Source: Herpetosiphonaceae bacterium
GTDB lineage: Bacteria; Chloroflexota; Chloroflexia; Chloroflexales; Herpetosiphonaceae
DNA: 64,000 nucleotides
Assembly: GCA_026003835.1 (NCBI GenBank)
Contig: BPHZ01000002.1
Coordinates: forward strand, 372,001 to 436,000
Direction of reading: 5' to 3'
Part shown: piece by piece, positions 35,827 to 44,174 of the stretch
How the letters are laid out: the number at the start of each line of letters is the position of its first letter
Position numbering within the stretch: the stretch's first letter is position 1
Made by a program: the position numbers and the translations under genes
Notes under the pieces: model-generated
The model's database searches: none
Told to the model about the DNA's origin: nothing
The model's input: only the letters and a program-made list of their open reading frames with translations

Positions 35827-36433
35827 TTACGGGATCATCAGCTCTTGCCCGATCTGAATCTGGTCTGCCTCCTCCGGCGTAAGGCCGTTCGCTTCCAGGA
35901 TCGCCTCAACCGTCACCCCCCTCTTGCTCGGCGATAGCGCCGATGGTATCGCCGGCCTGGACGATATAGACCCGGGGTTCGGGCGGCTCCTCGCCTTCAG
36001 GAGAAGATTCGCCTAAGGTTGGCTCCGGCAGCTCGGTCGCCGTTGGCTCCAGCGTCGCCGTTGGCCGGGGGGGGGGGGTAGCTGTCGGCGTTGACGTGCT
36101 TGTTTCTGCTGGAGCTGGCTGTGTAGGAACCCTGAGGGGCGCCTGCTCACCTGTGGCAGGAACCTCACCGACGAATGGCTCCTCGCGCCTGTCGTTCAGA
36201 TGGAGGTCGATGCTCAGCGGCTGGATCAGGGTGAGCTGGCCGATACGCAGCTCGCCTGTGCTCTGCTGGGTGAGAACCAGGACGCAACCGGCGGCGGTAA
36301 AAAAGATCAGCAGTGCGCCAGCGTAGATGCCGCTCGTTCCTATCCGCCGTGATAACGCACGCAGGACGATGGCGCCGAGAACGGGCAGCACCAGCGCGCC
36401 GGCAAGCAGGAGATAGATGGCTTGTTGGGACAT
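35827..36433 (-). pseudogene. LysM-domain membrane protein with a frameshift
   Basis: The frame starting at 36433 (GGAAGGAG upstream) encodes two hydrophobic segments and a proline/threonine-rich linker (TSTSTPTATPPPRPTA). The start of a LysM domain (YIVQAGDTIGAIAEQEG) follows and ends early at 35906. One fewer base in the C6 run at 35916-35921 restores VTVEAILEANGLTPEEADQI and a natural stop at 35827-35829. A C10/G10 run at 36067-36076 in the linker is a second slippage-prone site. It is a peptidoglycan-binding surface protein if intact. Confidence 0.75.
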
Positions 36434-36681
36434 ACCTGCAACTCCTTCCGGGGCTGAAGTATATTGCCGTCCCGACACCTTGTCAATTCAGCGACATACG
36501 CGGGATGTCTTGTGCTTGTCCTGCAAGAGCACACCGACTGTGGGTCTACCTCTTTGATGTCGCTGGCATAAGGAACGTTTTCCTGGTACACTGAGCCCGA
36601 TGTCCGTTTCTGCTACAATTGGGAGATGAGAGCCGGAGGCTCAACCCAGATCCAGAATGGTCTAAAGAAGGAGCAGTAGCT

Positions 36682-37884
36682 GTGCGCCTCTACGATTCAC
36701 TGCGACAGGAACATGTGGAGGTTGTTCCTCCTGATGGCGTGGTTCGCATGTATGTCTGCGGTATTACGCCGTATGATACGACGCATATGGGTCACGCCAG
36801 AACCTATGTAGTCTTCGACGCACTCAGCCGTTTCCTGGAGGATCGTGGCTGTACTGTCCGCTATGTGCAAAATGTTACCGATATCGACGACGATATCTTG
36901 CGTAAAGCGCGGCAGCTTGGCGTTCCCTGGGATGAGCTGGGGCGAAGAGAGACGGAGCGGTTTCTGCGTGACATGGATGCGTTGAACGTTCGGCGGCCTA
37001 CCTTCTATGTCAAGGCTACCGATCATATTCCTATGATGCAAGAGATCATCCAGGTGCTGATTGACAAGGGCCTGGCCTACGTCCGCAAGGGCAACGTCTA
37101 CTTCGACATCAGCAGAGATCCGGATTTTGGCAAGCTGGCGCACATGGGCTATGCGGAGATGCTCCGCACGGCCAACGAGCGCGGCAATAACCCGGACGAT
37201 CCTCACAAGGACGATCCCCTGGACTTCGTTTTGTGGCAGGCGGCTCAGCCGGGCGAGCCGACCTGGAAGAGCCCTTGGGGGCCTGGTAGACCAGGATGGC
37301 ATATCGAGTGCTCGGCGATGGCGATGCAGTACCTTGGCGCCCAGTTGCAGATCCACGGCGGTGGAGCCGACCTCCAGTTCCCGCACCACGAGTGTGAGAT
37401 TGCCCAATCGGAGAACTACACAGGTGTTGAGCCCTTTGCGCAAGCATGGGTTCATGTGGGCATGGTCTACCTCGGCGGGGAAAAGATGAGCAAGTCATTG
37501 GGCAATCTGGTGCTGGTTTCGGATGTGCTCCAGCGCTACAGCGCCAATGCCATCAGGCTCGCGCTGCTTGGCTATCACTACCGCCAACCCTTTGGGTACA
37601 GCGATGAGGATGTCGCAAGGGCGGAGGCTGTTGTGGATCGCTGGCAGACAGCGCTGGCAGACGATCGCTCGCACAACCCATCCGGCTCGATCACCGCAGA
37701 GTTGCTCGAACATGAGGCGGTTGCCGCTCTAGAGGATGACTTTAACACCCCGGAAGCGATTCGGGTGATGAATCGCCTGGTGGATGCCGCGCTTGCCGGC
37801 GCTGTCGACAGCCCGCTTGTGGCGGCACGGGCTATCAGGCGTATTGGCGGGAGCCTGGGGCTGAGCTTGCCGGCCGGCGAATGA
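36682..37884 (+). CDS. cysS: Cysteinyl-tRNA synthetase
   Basis: This 400-residue class I synthetase has [20 protein letters not shown] with the HIGH-type HMGH, the zinc-site region [23 protein letters not shown] and KMSKS. The start is taken as GTG at 36682 because GAAGGAG lies eight bases upstream. The CGITPYD variant resembles MshC ligases of mycothiol synthesis, but HARTYVVFD and [10 protein letters not shown] favour CysRS. It is shorter than many CysRS (around 460) and lacks much of the C-terminal domain. Confidence 0.85.
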   Translation: MRLYDSLRQEHVEVVPPDGVVRMYVCGITPYDTTHMGHARTYVVFDALSRFLEDRGCTVRYVQNVTDIDDDILRKARQLGVPWDELGRRETERFLRDMDALNVRRPTFYVKATDHIPMMQEIIQVLIDKGLAYVRKGNVYFDISRDPDFGKLAHMGYAEMLRTANERGNNPDDPHKDDPLDFVLWQAAQPGEPTWKSPWGPGRPGWHIECSAMAMQYLGAQLQIHGGGADLQFPHHECEIAQSENYTGVEPFAQAWVHVGMVYLGGEKMSKSLGNLVLVSDVLQRYSANAIRLALLGYHYRQPFGYSDEDVARAEAVVDRWQTALADDRSHNPSGSITAELLEHEAVAALEDDFNTPEAIRVMNRLVDAALAGAVDSPLVAARAIRRIGGSLGLSLPAGE

Positions 37885-37916
37885 AAGCTGGCGCGGGTCC
37901 ATATGGCCCACTGGGG

Positions 37917-38993
37917 CTACGAGGGCATGGGCCAGTGCCCGCCTACATTACCTGTATAGCGAGCACGGGGGCGGATCAGCCGGTTGAAGGTCTGCTGCTC
38001 GATCATATGGGCGGTCCAGCCTGCGGCGCGGGCGGTAGCGAACAGGCCGGGCATCATTGTATCATCAAATCCCGCGGCATGCATCCAGATAGCAGCGTAG
38101 AGATCGGCGTTACAGGAGAGGCCGCGCTGCTCATAGACAGCGCGCTCGAGCCGCTCGGCCGCCTGAAGCCAGCGTCTATCCTCATCGCCGGCGATACGCT
38201 CAGCCATCGCCAGGAAATGGGCGGCGCGTGGATCTCTACGCCGGTAGACACTATGCCCAAATCCGGGAACGCGGCGTCTGCTCGCGAGCAACGCCGCGAC
38301 TGCCGCATCAAGATCGGGCGCCTCGGCGAGGTCGCGTAACATGTGTGCTGCCTCCACTATTGAGCCACCATGGAGCGGCCCCTTGAGCACGGCAACAGCG
38401 GCGCTCATGCCGTCGTAGAGGCTGGAGAGCGCGGCGGCGGTGACACGAGCGGCGAAGGTCGAGGCTGCCAGCTCGTGGTCGGCGTACAGGATCAGCGCCA
38501 TATCGGCATCGCGGGCGGGGATATTGCGCGCCCCCAGCGCCTGCACAATTTGTAAGGCCAACGGGCGGTTCAGATCCAGAGGGGGCGCCGCATCGCCGGA
38601 TCTGCTCAACGCAAGCACCGCCGGCACCTGGGCCAGAATACGGGCAGCGCGCCGCTCGTTCTCCTCCTCTGCAGGGCCCTCCAGAGCCAACAGGGGCAGC
38701 GCAACCTGGAGCCTGCTCAATGGCTCGGCCCCCCGCAACGGCCCGATCAGCTCCAGAACGCGCGCCGGCAGCAGCCAGGCGCGCGCCAGCGCCCGGCGCA
38801 GCGCTTGCAGCTCAGATGGCCCTGGTCCCCGCCCATACCAAAGGAGAAAGGCGACCTCCTCAAAGCTCGCCCCCGCTAAGAGTTCATCGAGCGGAACACC
38901 ACGCAGGAACAGCCCATCGGGAGTGATGGCGGTAATACGCGACTCGAGAACCTCAACATCGCGTAGATCTGCTTTCACCGGCTGCATACTCAT
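37917..38993 (-). CDS. Citrate synthase-family enzyme 1
   Basis: This protein of about 358 residues has the two histidine segments of the family, LHGGSIVEAAHML and PGFGHSVYRRRDPRAAHF. ITAITPDGLFLRGVPLDELL at the N-terminus corresponds to the usual YRG region. It is shorter than the second copy at 39907. Citrate or 2-methylcitrate synthesis are both possible. It is the last gene of a leftward group with an HTH gene and a small conserved-looking protein. Confidence 0.85.
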   Translation of the reverse strand: MSMQPVKADLRDVEVLESRITAITPDGLFLRGVPLDELLAGASFEEVAFLLWYGRGPGPSELQALRRALARAWLLPARVLELIGPLRGAEPLSRLQVALPLLALEGPAEEENERRAARILAQVPAVLALSRSGDAAPPLDLNRPLALQIVQALGARNIPARDADMALILYADHELAASTFAARVTAAALSSLYDGMSAAVAVLKGPLHGGSIVEAAHMLRDLAEAPDLDAAVAALLASRRRVPGFGHSVYRRRDPRAAHFLAMAERIAGDEDRRWLQAAERLERAVYEQRGLSCNADLYAAIWMHAAGFDDTMMPGLFATARAAGWTAHMIEQQTFNRLIRPRARYTGNVGGHWPMPS

Positions 38994-39026
38994 AAACACC
39001 TCGATCAACCGGCTTCCAGCTCCCGG

Positions 39027-39368
39027 TCAAACATTCCTGCTGCTGGTCAGATTTGTCTCCTGAACAGTGTAGCCATGGTCGATCCGCTGCTGGAAGCGCC
39101 GCATGAATTCCTCAATTGCATCTTCGTAGCTGTTGAAATCCCAGTTGCTAATGCCGTAGGGAGCGTTGAACCACCCAGACTCCCGGCTGGGCTCTGTTGT
39201 GCCCTGGAGATCATAGCTGGCGTGAACGTGCCAGGGGTGGCCTCGGCCTGTTTTCGGCTGGGTGTGAGTCATCCACAGCCGGTACCAGCGACCATCTGGG
39301 TGACGAAACGCAGCATAGTAGGGGATCTGTTCATCTCCCTCGCGAGGCAGGCGATCGCTTATCGTCAT
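39027..39368 (-). CDS. Small hypothetical protein
   Basis: This protein of 113 residues is rich in tryptophan, tyrosine and histidine: YYAAFRHPDGRWYRLWM, GHPWHVHASYD and NWDFNSYEDAIEEFMRRF. No family was recognised. The start has GGAGGTGG upstream. It lies between the HTH gene and citrate synthase 1 on the same strand. Confidence 0.65.
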   Translation of the reverse strand: MTISDRLPREGDEQIPYYAAFRHPDGRWYRLWMTHTQPKTGRGHPWHVHASYDLQGTTEPSRESGWFNAPYGISNWDFNSYEDAIEEFMRRFQQRIDHGYTVQETNLTSSRNV

Positions 39369-39473
39369 ATCCACCTCCGGTCCTGCTGCGGCCCACTCCT
39401 GATCAAATATATGCCACTCCTGTGCAGGCTATCGCCTGACGCCGCATATCTTGTGCCCTGGCCATAAGCATGC

Positions 39474-39746
39474 TCAAAGCTCGCCCATCCATGCCTCTGC
39501 CTCGGGCATGTGCCCCTCCTCGGCGCGGTCATTCTCCTCCAGAGCAGCGCTGCGCCGCTCTGTGGCCTCGATCCGGCGCAGCGCTTCGATCTCATCGCGC
39601 CTGTAGAGCCGCATGCGGCCAACGCGCTGTTTGTAGCTTTTGAGCACGCCTCTGCTCACATATGCATAGATAGTGGCCGGCTTGACGCCCAGCATACGGC
39701 AGGCCTCATCTACTGTTAAATAATCGACACCATCGATCTGAATCAT
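39474..39746 (-). CDS. Excisionase/MerR-like HTH DNA-binding protein
   Basis: This 90-residue protein has a HTH_17-type domain: YLTVDEACRMLGVKPATIYAYVSRG, then RMRLYRRDEIEALRR. In several bacterial lineages a similar HTH is fused to citrate synthase; here it is separate and divergent from citrate synthase 2. AGAGGAGG lies before the start. The promoter is TTGACG (39793-39788), 17 bases, TATACT (39770-39765). Confidence 0.8.
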   Translation of the reverse strand: MIQIDGVDYLTVDEACRMLGVKPATIYAYVSRGVLKSYKQRVGRMRLYRRDEIEALRRIEATERRSAALEENDRAEEGHMPEAEAWMGEL

Positions 39747-39764
39747 CGTGTTACCTCCTCTTGC

Positions 39765-39840
39765 AGTATAGCCTCCGGCCGGCTATTCGTCAATATTTGT
39801 CAACTATAATCAATATATATTGACAAATATCAAGGACTGT
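39765..39840. promoter_or_regulatory. Divergent promoter with a perfect inverted repeat
   Basis: ATATTTGTCAA (39793-39803) and TTGACAAATAT (39830-39840) form an 11-base perfect inverted repeat around an AT-rich core. The left arm overlaps the -35 of the leftward promoter. The HTH product is the natural candidate to bind it and control both citrate synthase genes. Confidence 0.7.
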
Positions 39841-39906
39841 GATATGGTTCGAGCAGATAGTTCAACAGAGACGATCGCGGTTCAGATCAGAAAGGATAGG
39901 GTTCTT

Positions 39907-41052
39907 ATGGAACGCGCTGCGATAGAAGCAAAGGGGCTTGAGAACGTCGTGGCGGCCGAGTCAGCACTGGCGGATATCGACGGAGCCGCCGGAACGCTGC
40001 GCTATCGAGGTTACGATATCCACGCGCTTGCCGAGCAGGCAACGTTCGAGGAGGTGGCCTATCTCCTCTGGGAGGGCGAGCTGCCGGCGGGCGAGCAGCT
40101 GCGGGAGTTGCAGAAGCAGCTGGCGGCGCGGCGCGCGCTGAGCGATCAATTGCGAGGGCTGCTGCAGGCGCTGCCGGCCTCGATGCTGCCGATGGATGCG
40201 CTGCGTACCGCTGTCTCGGCGCTGGCGGCAGAAGATCCACTGGCAGAACGAACCGACCTTGAGGCGGCGCGGGCGATTGCTCTGCGCCTGACCGCCCAGC
40301 TCCCGACAATCCTGGCTGCCTTTGGGCGGCTGCGCCAGGGTCGCGAGCCGGTTGCGCCCAGGGAGGATCTGGGCCAGGCGGCCAACCTGCTGTGGATGTA
40401 CCATGGGCACGAGCCGCGTGAGGTGGAGGTACGCGCGCTGGAGACATATTTTGTGCTGCTGGCGGAGCATAGCCTGAATGCCTCGACCTTCGCCGCCAGG
40501 GTGGTGATTGGCGCGGGCGGCGATATCTATGGCGCTGTGACCGCCGCTATCGCCGCGCTCAAGGGTATCCTGCACGGCGGCGCCAACCAGAAAGCCTACG
40601 AGATGCTTCAGGCGATGGGTGGTCCCGACGGGGTTGAAGGCTACGTCGAGGAGTCGCTGCGGATCAAACGGCGGATTATGGGACTCGGCCATCGCATCTA
40701 TAAAGTCGAAGACCCGCGAGTACGGCATCTGCGCCGCCATTCTGAAGCCCTGATTGCGGTGGGCGCCGACCCCACAGTTCATCGTACCGCCGAGCGGCTG
40801 GCGGAGGTTGCGGCCAGCCATCCCTACTTTGTCGAGCGCAGGCTTGCGCCAAACGTGGAGTTCTTCTCGGCGCCGCTGTTGGGGGCGCTTGGCTTCCCTG
40901 CCGATATGTTCCCGCCGCTGTTTGCCTGTAGCCGCATCACCGGCTGGACCGCGCACATCTTCGAGCAGCTGCGCGATAACCGGCTTATCCGGCCAAAGGC
41001 GGCCTACATCGGCCCGGCGCCGCGCGCCTATGTGCCGCTGGCCGGGCGCTAG
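39907..41052 (+). CDS. Citrate synthase-family enzyme 2
   Basis: This 381-residue protein has GLENVVAAESALADIDGAAGTLRYRGYDI, LHGGANQKAYEML and GLGHRIYKVEDPRVRHL, so the catalytic histidines are present. The start at 39907 (GGATAGGG upstream) gives the normal N-terminus. An in-frame ATG at 39844 with AAGGA upstream is an alternative that adds 21 residues. It is longer and closer to typical citrate synthases than copy 1. Confidence 0.9.
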   Translation: MERAAIEAKGLENVVAAESALADIDGAAGTLRYRGYDIHALAEQATFEEVAYLLWEGELPAGEQLRELQKQLAARRALSDQLRGLLQALPASMLPMDALRTAVSALAAEDPLAERTDLEAARAIALRLTAQLPTILAAFGRLRQGREPVAPREDLGQAANLLWMYHGHEPREVEVRALETYFVLLAEHSLNASTFAARVVIGAGGDIYGAVTAAIAALKGILHGGANQKAYEMLQAMGGPDGVEGYVEESLRIKRRIMGLGHRIYKVEDPRVRHLRRHSEALIAVGADPTVHRTAERLAEVAASHPYFVERRLAPNVEFFSAPLLGALGFPADMFPPLFACSRITGWTAHIFEQLRDNRLIRPKAAYIGPAPRAYVPLAGR

Positions 41053-41073
41053 ATGTTCACCACACAACAATGC

Positions 41074-41111
41074 GGAGCCGTAGCGATTCCAGCGCGGATC
41101 GCTACGGCTCC
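41074..41111. terminator. Bidirectional hairpin terminator
   Basis: GGAGCCGTAGCGAT and ATCGCTACGGCTCC form a perfect 14-base stem with a 10-base loop. ATGTTTTTGTGG follows on the plus strand. It separates converging citrate synthase 2 and the MFS gene. Confidence 0.88.
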
Positions 41112-41132
41112 ATGTTTTTGTGGTGAAGCTTT

Positions 41133-42386
41133 CTACTGATCGTAGCGGCGCAGCTTCGGCACGGCGGCGGCGATGGCGGCGACGGCGATGACACAGGCGA
41201 CGCCGCCGAAGAAGACCGATGGGCCAGTGCCCAGGAGCTGGGCCGCGATACCTGCCTCAATCTCGCCGAGCTGTGGCCCTCCGGCGAAGAACAGCATATT
41301 CACCGCAGTCATGCGCCCGCGTAGCTCATCGGGGGTCAGCAGCTGGCGCATCGTACCGCGGATGACCATGCTGATCGTATCCGCGGCGCCGGTGCCGGCC
41401 AGAAGGATCAGCGATAAAACAAACGAGCGCGACAGGCCGAACAGCGCTGTGCAGAGACCGTAGGCCACCACTGCCCAGAGCAGCACCATGCCCTGCTTAC
41501 GGACGGAGCTGCGTGTTGACATAAAAAGAGCGGCGGTGACAGCGCCGGCGGACGGCGCGGCGTAGAGCAAGCCCAGGCCGCGCTCGTCGACGTGGAGAAT
41601 TTCTGCGGCAAAGATCGGCAGGAGCGTTGTCGCCGCGCCGAAGAACATTGCCACAAAGTCAAGCAGCATCGTTGAAAGAATGACCGGACTACGCAGCACA
41701 AAGCGCAGCCCCTCCAGCGCCGCGCCGAAGGTGACCGGCGCCCGTGACTCGGGGGTGGGAACGTGGCGGTGCTGCATCAACAGCAGCGCGATGATGACCG
41801 CCAGGTACGAGATGGTATCAAAGATATAAACCCCTGCGACGCCAAATCCCGCAATCACCAGGCCGCCAAGGGTTGGCCCGCCAATCGAGGCCATCTGCCA
41901 GACGATGATATTCAGGCTCAGCGCGTTCGGCAGGTGCTCGCGCGGCACCAGCGCCGGGATCAACGCCTGGCGCGCAGGCATATCGAAGGTCGAGGCCGTC
42001 GACGCCAGCATCATCAGCAGATAGATCATCAGTGGCGTCATCCTGTCGGCGACGGAGAGGGCGGCCATGGCCGCCGAGACCAGCATCAACGCTGTCTGGG
42101 TGGCGAGCATAAGCCGCCGGCGGTCGAATCGATCGGCGACCAGGCCGCTGCCAAGACCGAGCAGCACCAGCGGTACGAGCCTGGAGACACCGAGCATCCC
42201 CAGCGCCAGGGGCGAGCCGGTGAGCTGATAGAGCTGATAGGTCACGGCTACGACGCGCATCTGCGTGCCGGCGGTCGAGACCATCTGGCCGAACCAGAGC
42301 AGCCGGAAGTCGCGATAGCGCAGGGCGATCAGCGGCGCCGAGCGGGCTGGATGCAGTTTTGGTTGTTGGGTGTCGCTTGTCTCCAT
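41133..42386 (-). CDS. MFS transporter, EntS-like exporter family
   Basis: This 417-residue membrane protein has about 12 hydrophobic segments. The N-terminus ALRYRDFRLLWFGQMVSTAGTQM and the loop GLVADRFDRRRLML are typical of the MFS_3/EntS exporter group. The substrate is unknown. It has no co-directional neighbour. Confidence 0.88.
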   Translation of the reverse strand: METSDTQQPKLHPARSAPLIALRYRDFRLLWFGQMVSTAGTQMRVVAVTYQLYQLTGSPLALGMLGVSRLVPLVLLGLGSGLVADRFDRRRLMLATQTALMLVSAAMAALSVADRMTPLMIYLLMMLASTASTFDMPARQALIPALVPREHLPNALSLNIIVWQMASIGGPTLGGLVIAGFGVAGVYIFDTISYLAVIIALLLMQHRHVPTPESRAPVTFGAALEGLRFVLRSPVILSTMLLDFVAMFFGAATTLLPIFAAEILHVDERGLGLLYAAPSAGAVTAALFMSTRSSVRKQGMVLLWAVVAYGLCTALFGLSRSFVLSLILLAGTGAADTISMVIRGTMRQLLTPDELRGRMTAVNMLFFAGGPQLGEIEAGIAAQLLGTGPSVFFGGVACVIAVAAIAAAVPKLRRYDQ

Positions 42387-42534
42387 AGCCGCAGTAGTGT
42401 ATCACGATCTTGGATCTTTTGCAGCAGTCAAGGGCTTCTCCGGTCGTTCCTTGGATTGAGGAATGAATGCAAAAATCGGTACAATGAGCATAACGGGAAA
42501 GGGTCGCATCAGAGCAGGGCGTTGAAGGTGGACA

Positions 42535-43728
42535 ATGGATCTTGAGAGCTTTCGTTTTCTCCTGACGGATGAGGGCCAGGCGCTGCTGGCCGACCTGGCG
42601 GCGCGCGAGATCTCCGAAGCCGAGGCGCTGCGCGAGGCCAGCAGGCTGCGCCGCAGCTATCCACCGCCGCTTGTCTCGGCGGCGCTGGAGACGGCGATCC
42701 TGCGGCGGAGAGCAGCCCGGAAGTTCAGCCGTGCGCAGCAGATGTACTTTACCCGCGAGGCGCTGGAGCAGGCGACTGCCGAGCCGGTTGCTCGCTATCG
42801 AGCCCGCCGCTTCGCCGGCTACGGTCTGGTCGCCGACCTGGGCAGTTCGATCGGCGGCGACGCGATTGCGCTGGCCGAGCGCGGCCCTGTGCTGGCCGTG
42901 GACCGCGACCCGCTGCGCCTGGCGATGCTCATAGAGAACGCCCAGGCCTATGAAGTCGCCCAGATGATCACCCCGTTACAGGCCGATCTCTCCACCTTGG
43001 AGCTGCCGCCGGAGGTCGGAGCCTTCTTCTTCGACCCGGCCCGCCGCGAGGGGGGACGGCGCCGCTTCTCCGCTGCGGCTTATGTGCCTCCGCTAGCGAC
43101 GATCGAGCGCTGGAGGCGGCGCGTGCCCGCAGGCGCGATTAAGGTGGCGCCGGGTATCGCCGACGAGGAGCTGCCGCCCGAATGCGAAGCCGAGTTTATC
43201 TCCCTGGACGGCGAGCTGCGCGAGGCGTGTCTCTGGCTGGGGCCGCTGCGCCGCAGCGCGCGCCGGGCGACGCTCCTACCGCAAGGCGTCTCGCTCGACG
43301 ACGAGCCCACTCCTGCCGCGCCGCTCTCCGAGCCCCTGCGCTATCTCTACGAGCCCGACCCCGCCGTGATCCGGGCGCACCTGGTGGCTCAACTGGCCGC
43401 TCGCATCGACGCCGCCCAGCTTGACGCCGAGATCGCGTATCTCACCAGCGATCGCCTTGTCGAGACACCATTTGCGCGGGTATGGGAAATCGAGGAGTGG
43501 CTGCCGTTCAACCTGAAGGCGCTGCGCCGTCGTCTGCAAGAGCTTGGCGTCGGCGAGGTAACGGTCAAGAAGCGCGGCTCGCCGATCGCGCCCGAGGAGC
43601 TGCGGCGCCTGCTGCGGCTCAAGGGCAGCGGGCAGCGTACCGTTGTGCTGACCCAGCTGCGCGATCGACCGGTTGCGTTGATCTGCAAGGCGTCGATCCG
43701 TCATTTCAACCTTCACCCGGTCCGATGA
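42535..43728 (+). CDS. SAM-dependent methyltransferase with THUMP-like C-terminal domain
   Basis: This 397-residue protein has a helical N-terminal part, a Rossmann core with VADLGSSIGGDAIALAERG near residue 98 and FFFDPARREGGRR as the catalytic-type motif. The C-terminal part EVTVKKRGSPIAPEELRRLL matches the THUMP-like domain family. RNA is the probable substrate. The last codons and stop lie inside a CRISPR-repeat-like sequence at 43703-43739. Confidence 0.82.
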   Translation: MDLESFRFLLTDEGQALLADLAAREISEAEALREASRLRRSYPPPLVSAALETAILRRRAARKFSRAQQMYFTREALEQATAEPVARYRARRFAGYGLVADLGSSIGGDAIALAERGPVLAVDRDPLRLAMLIENAQAYEVAQMITPLQADLSTLELPPEVGAFFFDPARREGGRRRFSAAAYVPPLATIERWRRRVPAGAIKVAPGIADEELPPECEAEFISLDGELREACLWLGPLRRSARRATLLPQGVSLDDEPTPAAPLSEPLRYLYEPDPAVIRAHLVAQLAARIDAAQLDAEIAYLTSDRLVETPFARVWEIEEWLPFNLKALRRRLQELGVGEVTVKKRGSPIAPEELRRLLRLKGSGQRTVVLTQLRDRPVALICKASIRHFNLHPVR

Positions 43729-43739
43729 CCAGGTTCAAC
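43703..43739. repeat. Solo 37-base CRISPR-repeat-like sequence
   Basis: It starts ATTTCAACCTTCACCCGG and ends GATGACCAGGTTCAAC. It matches the element at 47244 at 30 of 37 positions and is unrelated to the main array repeat. It overlaps the end of the methyltransferase gene. Confidence 0.55.
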
Positions 43740-43830
43740 TGGCCTTTCTGATCGAATTCGTTACAAGAAACTTATGAATTGCTTATTCGATTGAGTGGGC
43801 GGATCATTCCTTTGTCACCAGGAGGAAGGT

Positions 43831-44103
43831 ATGACTCACGGTATCGATCCAGATGATCTCCGTCGCTATGGATTCCAGTGGCCTAAATATGCTATTATTG
43901 AACAACGACTCAATTCGGCGGCTGATCCAATTCACCTCTCCGCACTCAAACAGTCGCTCTATACTGATCTGATCTATTACGAGCAGCAGTTGCAGGAAGC
44001 CTACGCATTCAAGCACCAAATTGGTGCAGACTACAGCGACTTTACCGATCGGTATGACGAGTATGCCGAGCGGTATCGACAATTACAGCAAGCAGTACGC
44101 TAG
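43831..44103 (+). CDS. Small helical hypothetical protein
   Basis: This 90-residue protein starts with an AGGAGGAAGG site upstream and is mainly helical and rich in tyrosine and glutamine. The stop is TAG; the same frame continues IEEIEHMLNQ and then a second TAG, which reads like a natural helix end, so the first stop may be a nonsense change. No family was recognised. The lipoprotein gene follows. Confidence 0.6.
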   Translation: MTHGIDPDDLRRYGFQWPKYAIIEQRLNSAADPIHLSALKQSLYTDLIYYEQQLQEAYAFKHQIGADYSDFTDRYDEYAERYRQLQQAVR

Positions 44104-44174
44104 ATCGAAGAAATTGAACACATGCTGAACCAGTAGTGCAGCGATGGCGCATCACGAGAGGTGGACTGATCCTG

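Noticed and set aside
36682..37884. Mycothiol ligase MshC
   Set aside because: The HARTYVVFD and [13 protein letters not shown] motifs and KMSKS fit CysRS better, and mycothiol synthesis is not expected in this kind of organism.
3945..44103. Genome-wide reassignment of TAG to an amino acid
   Set aside because: Many intact genes here end properly at TAG (for example ftcD, the metalloprotease and the sensor kinase), so TAG is a normal stop.
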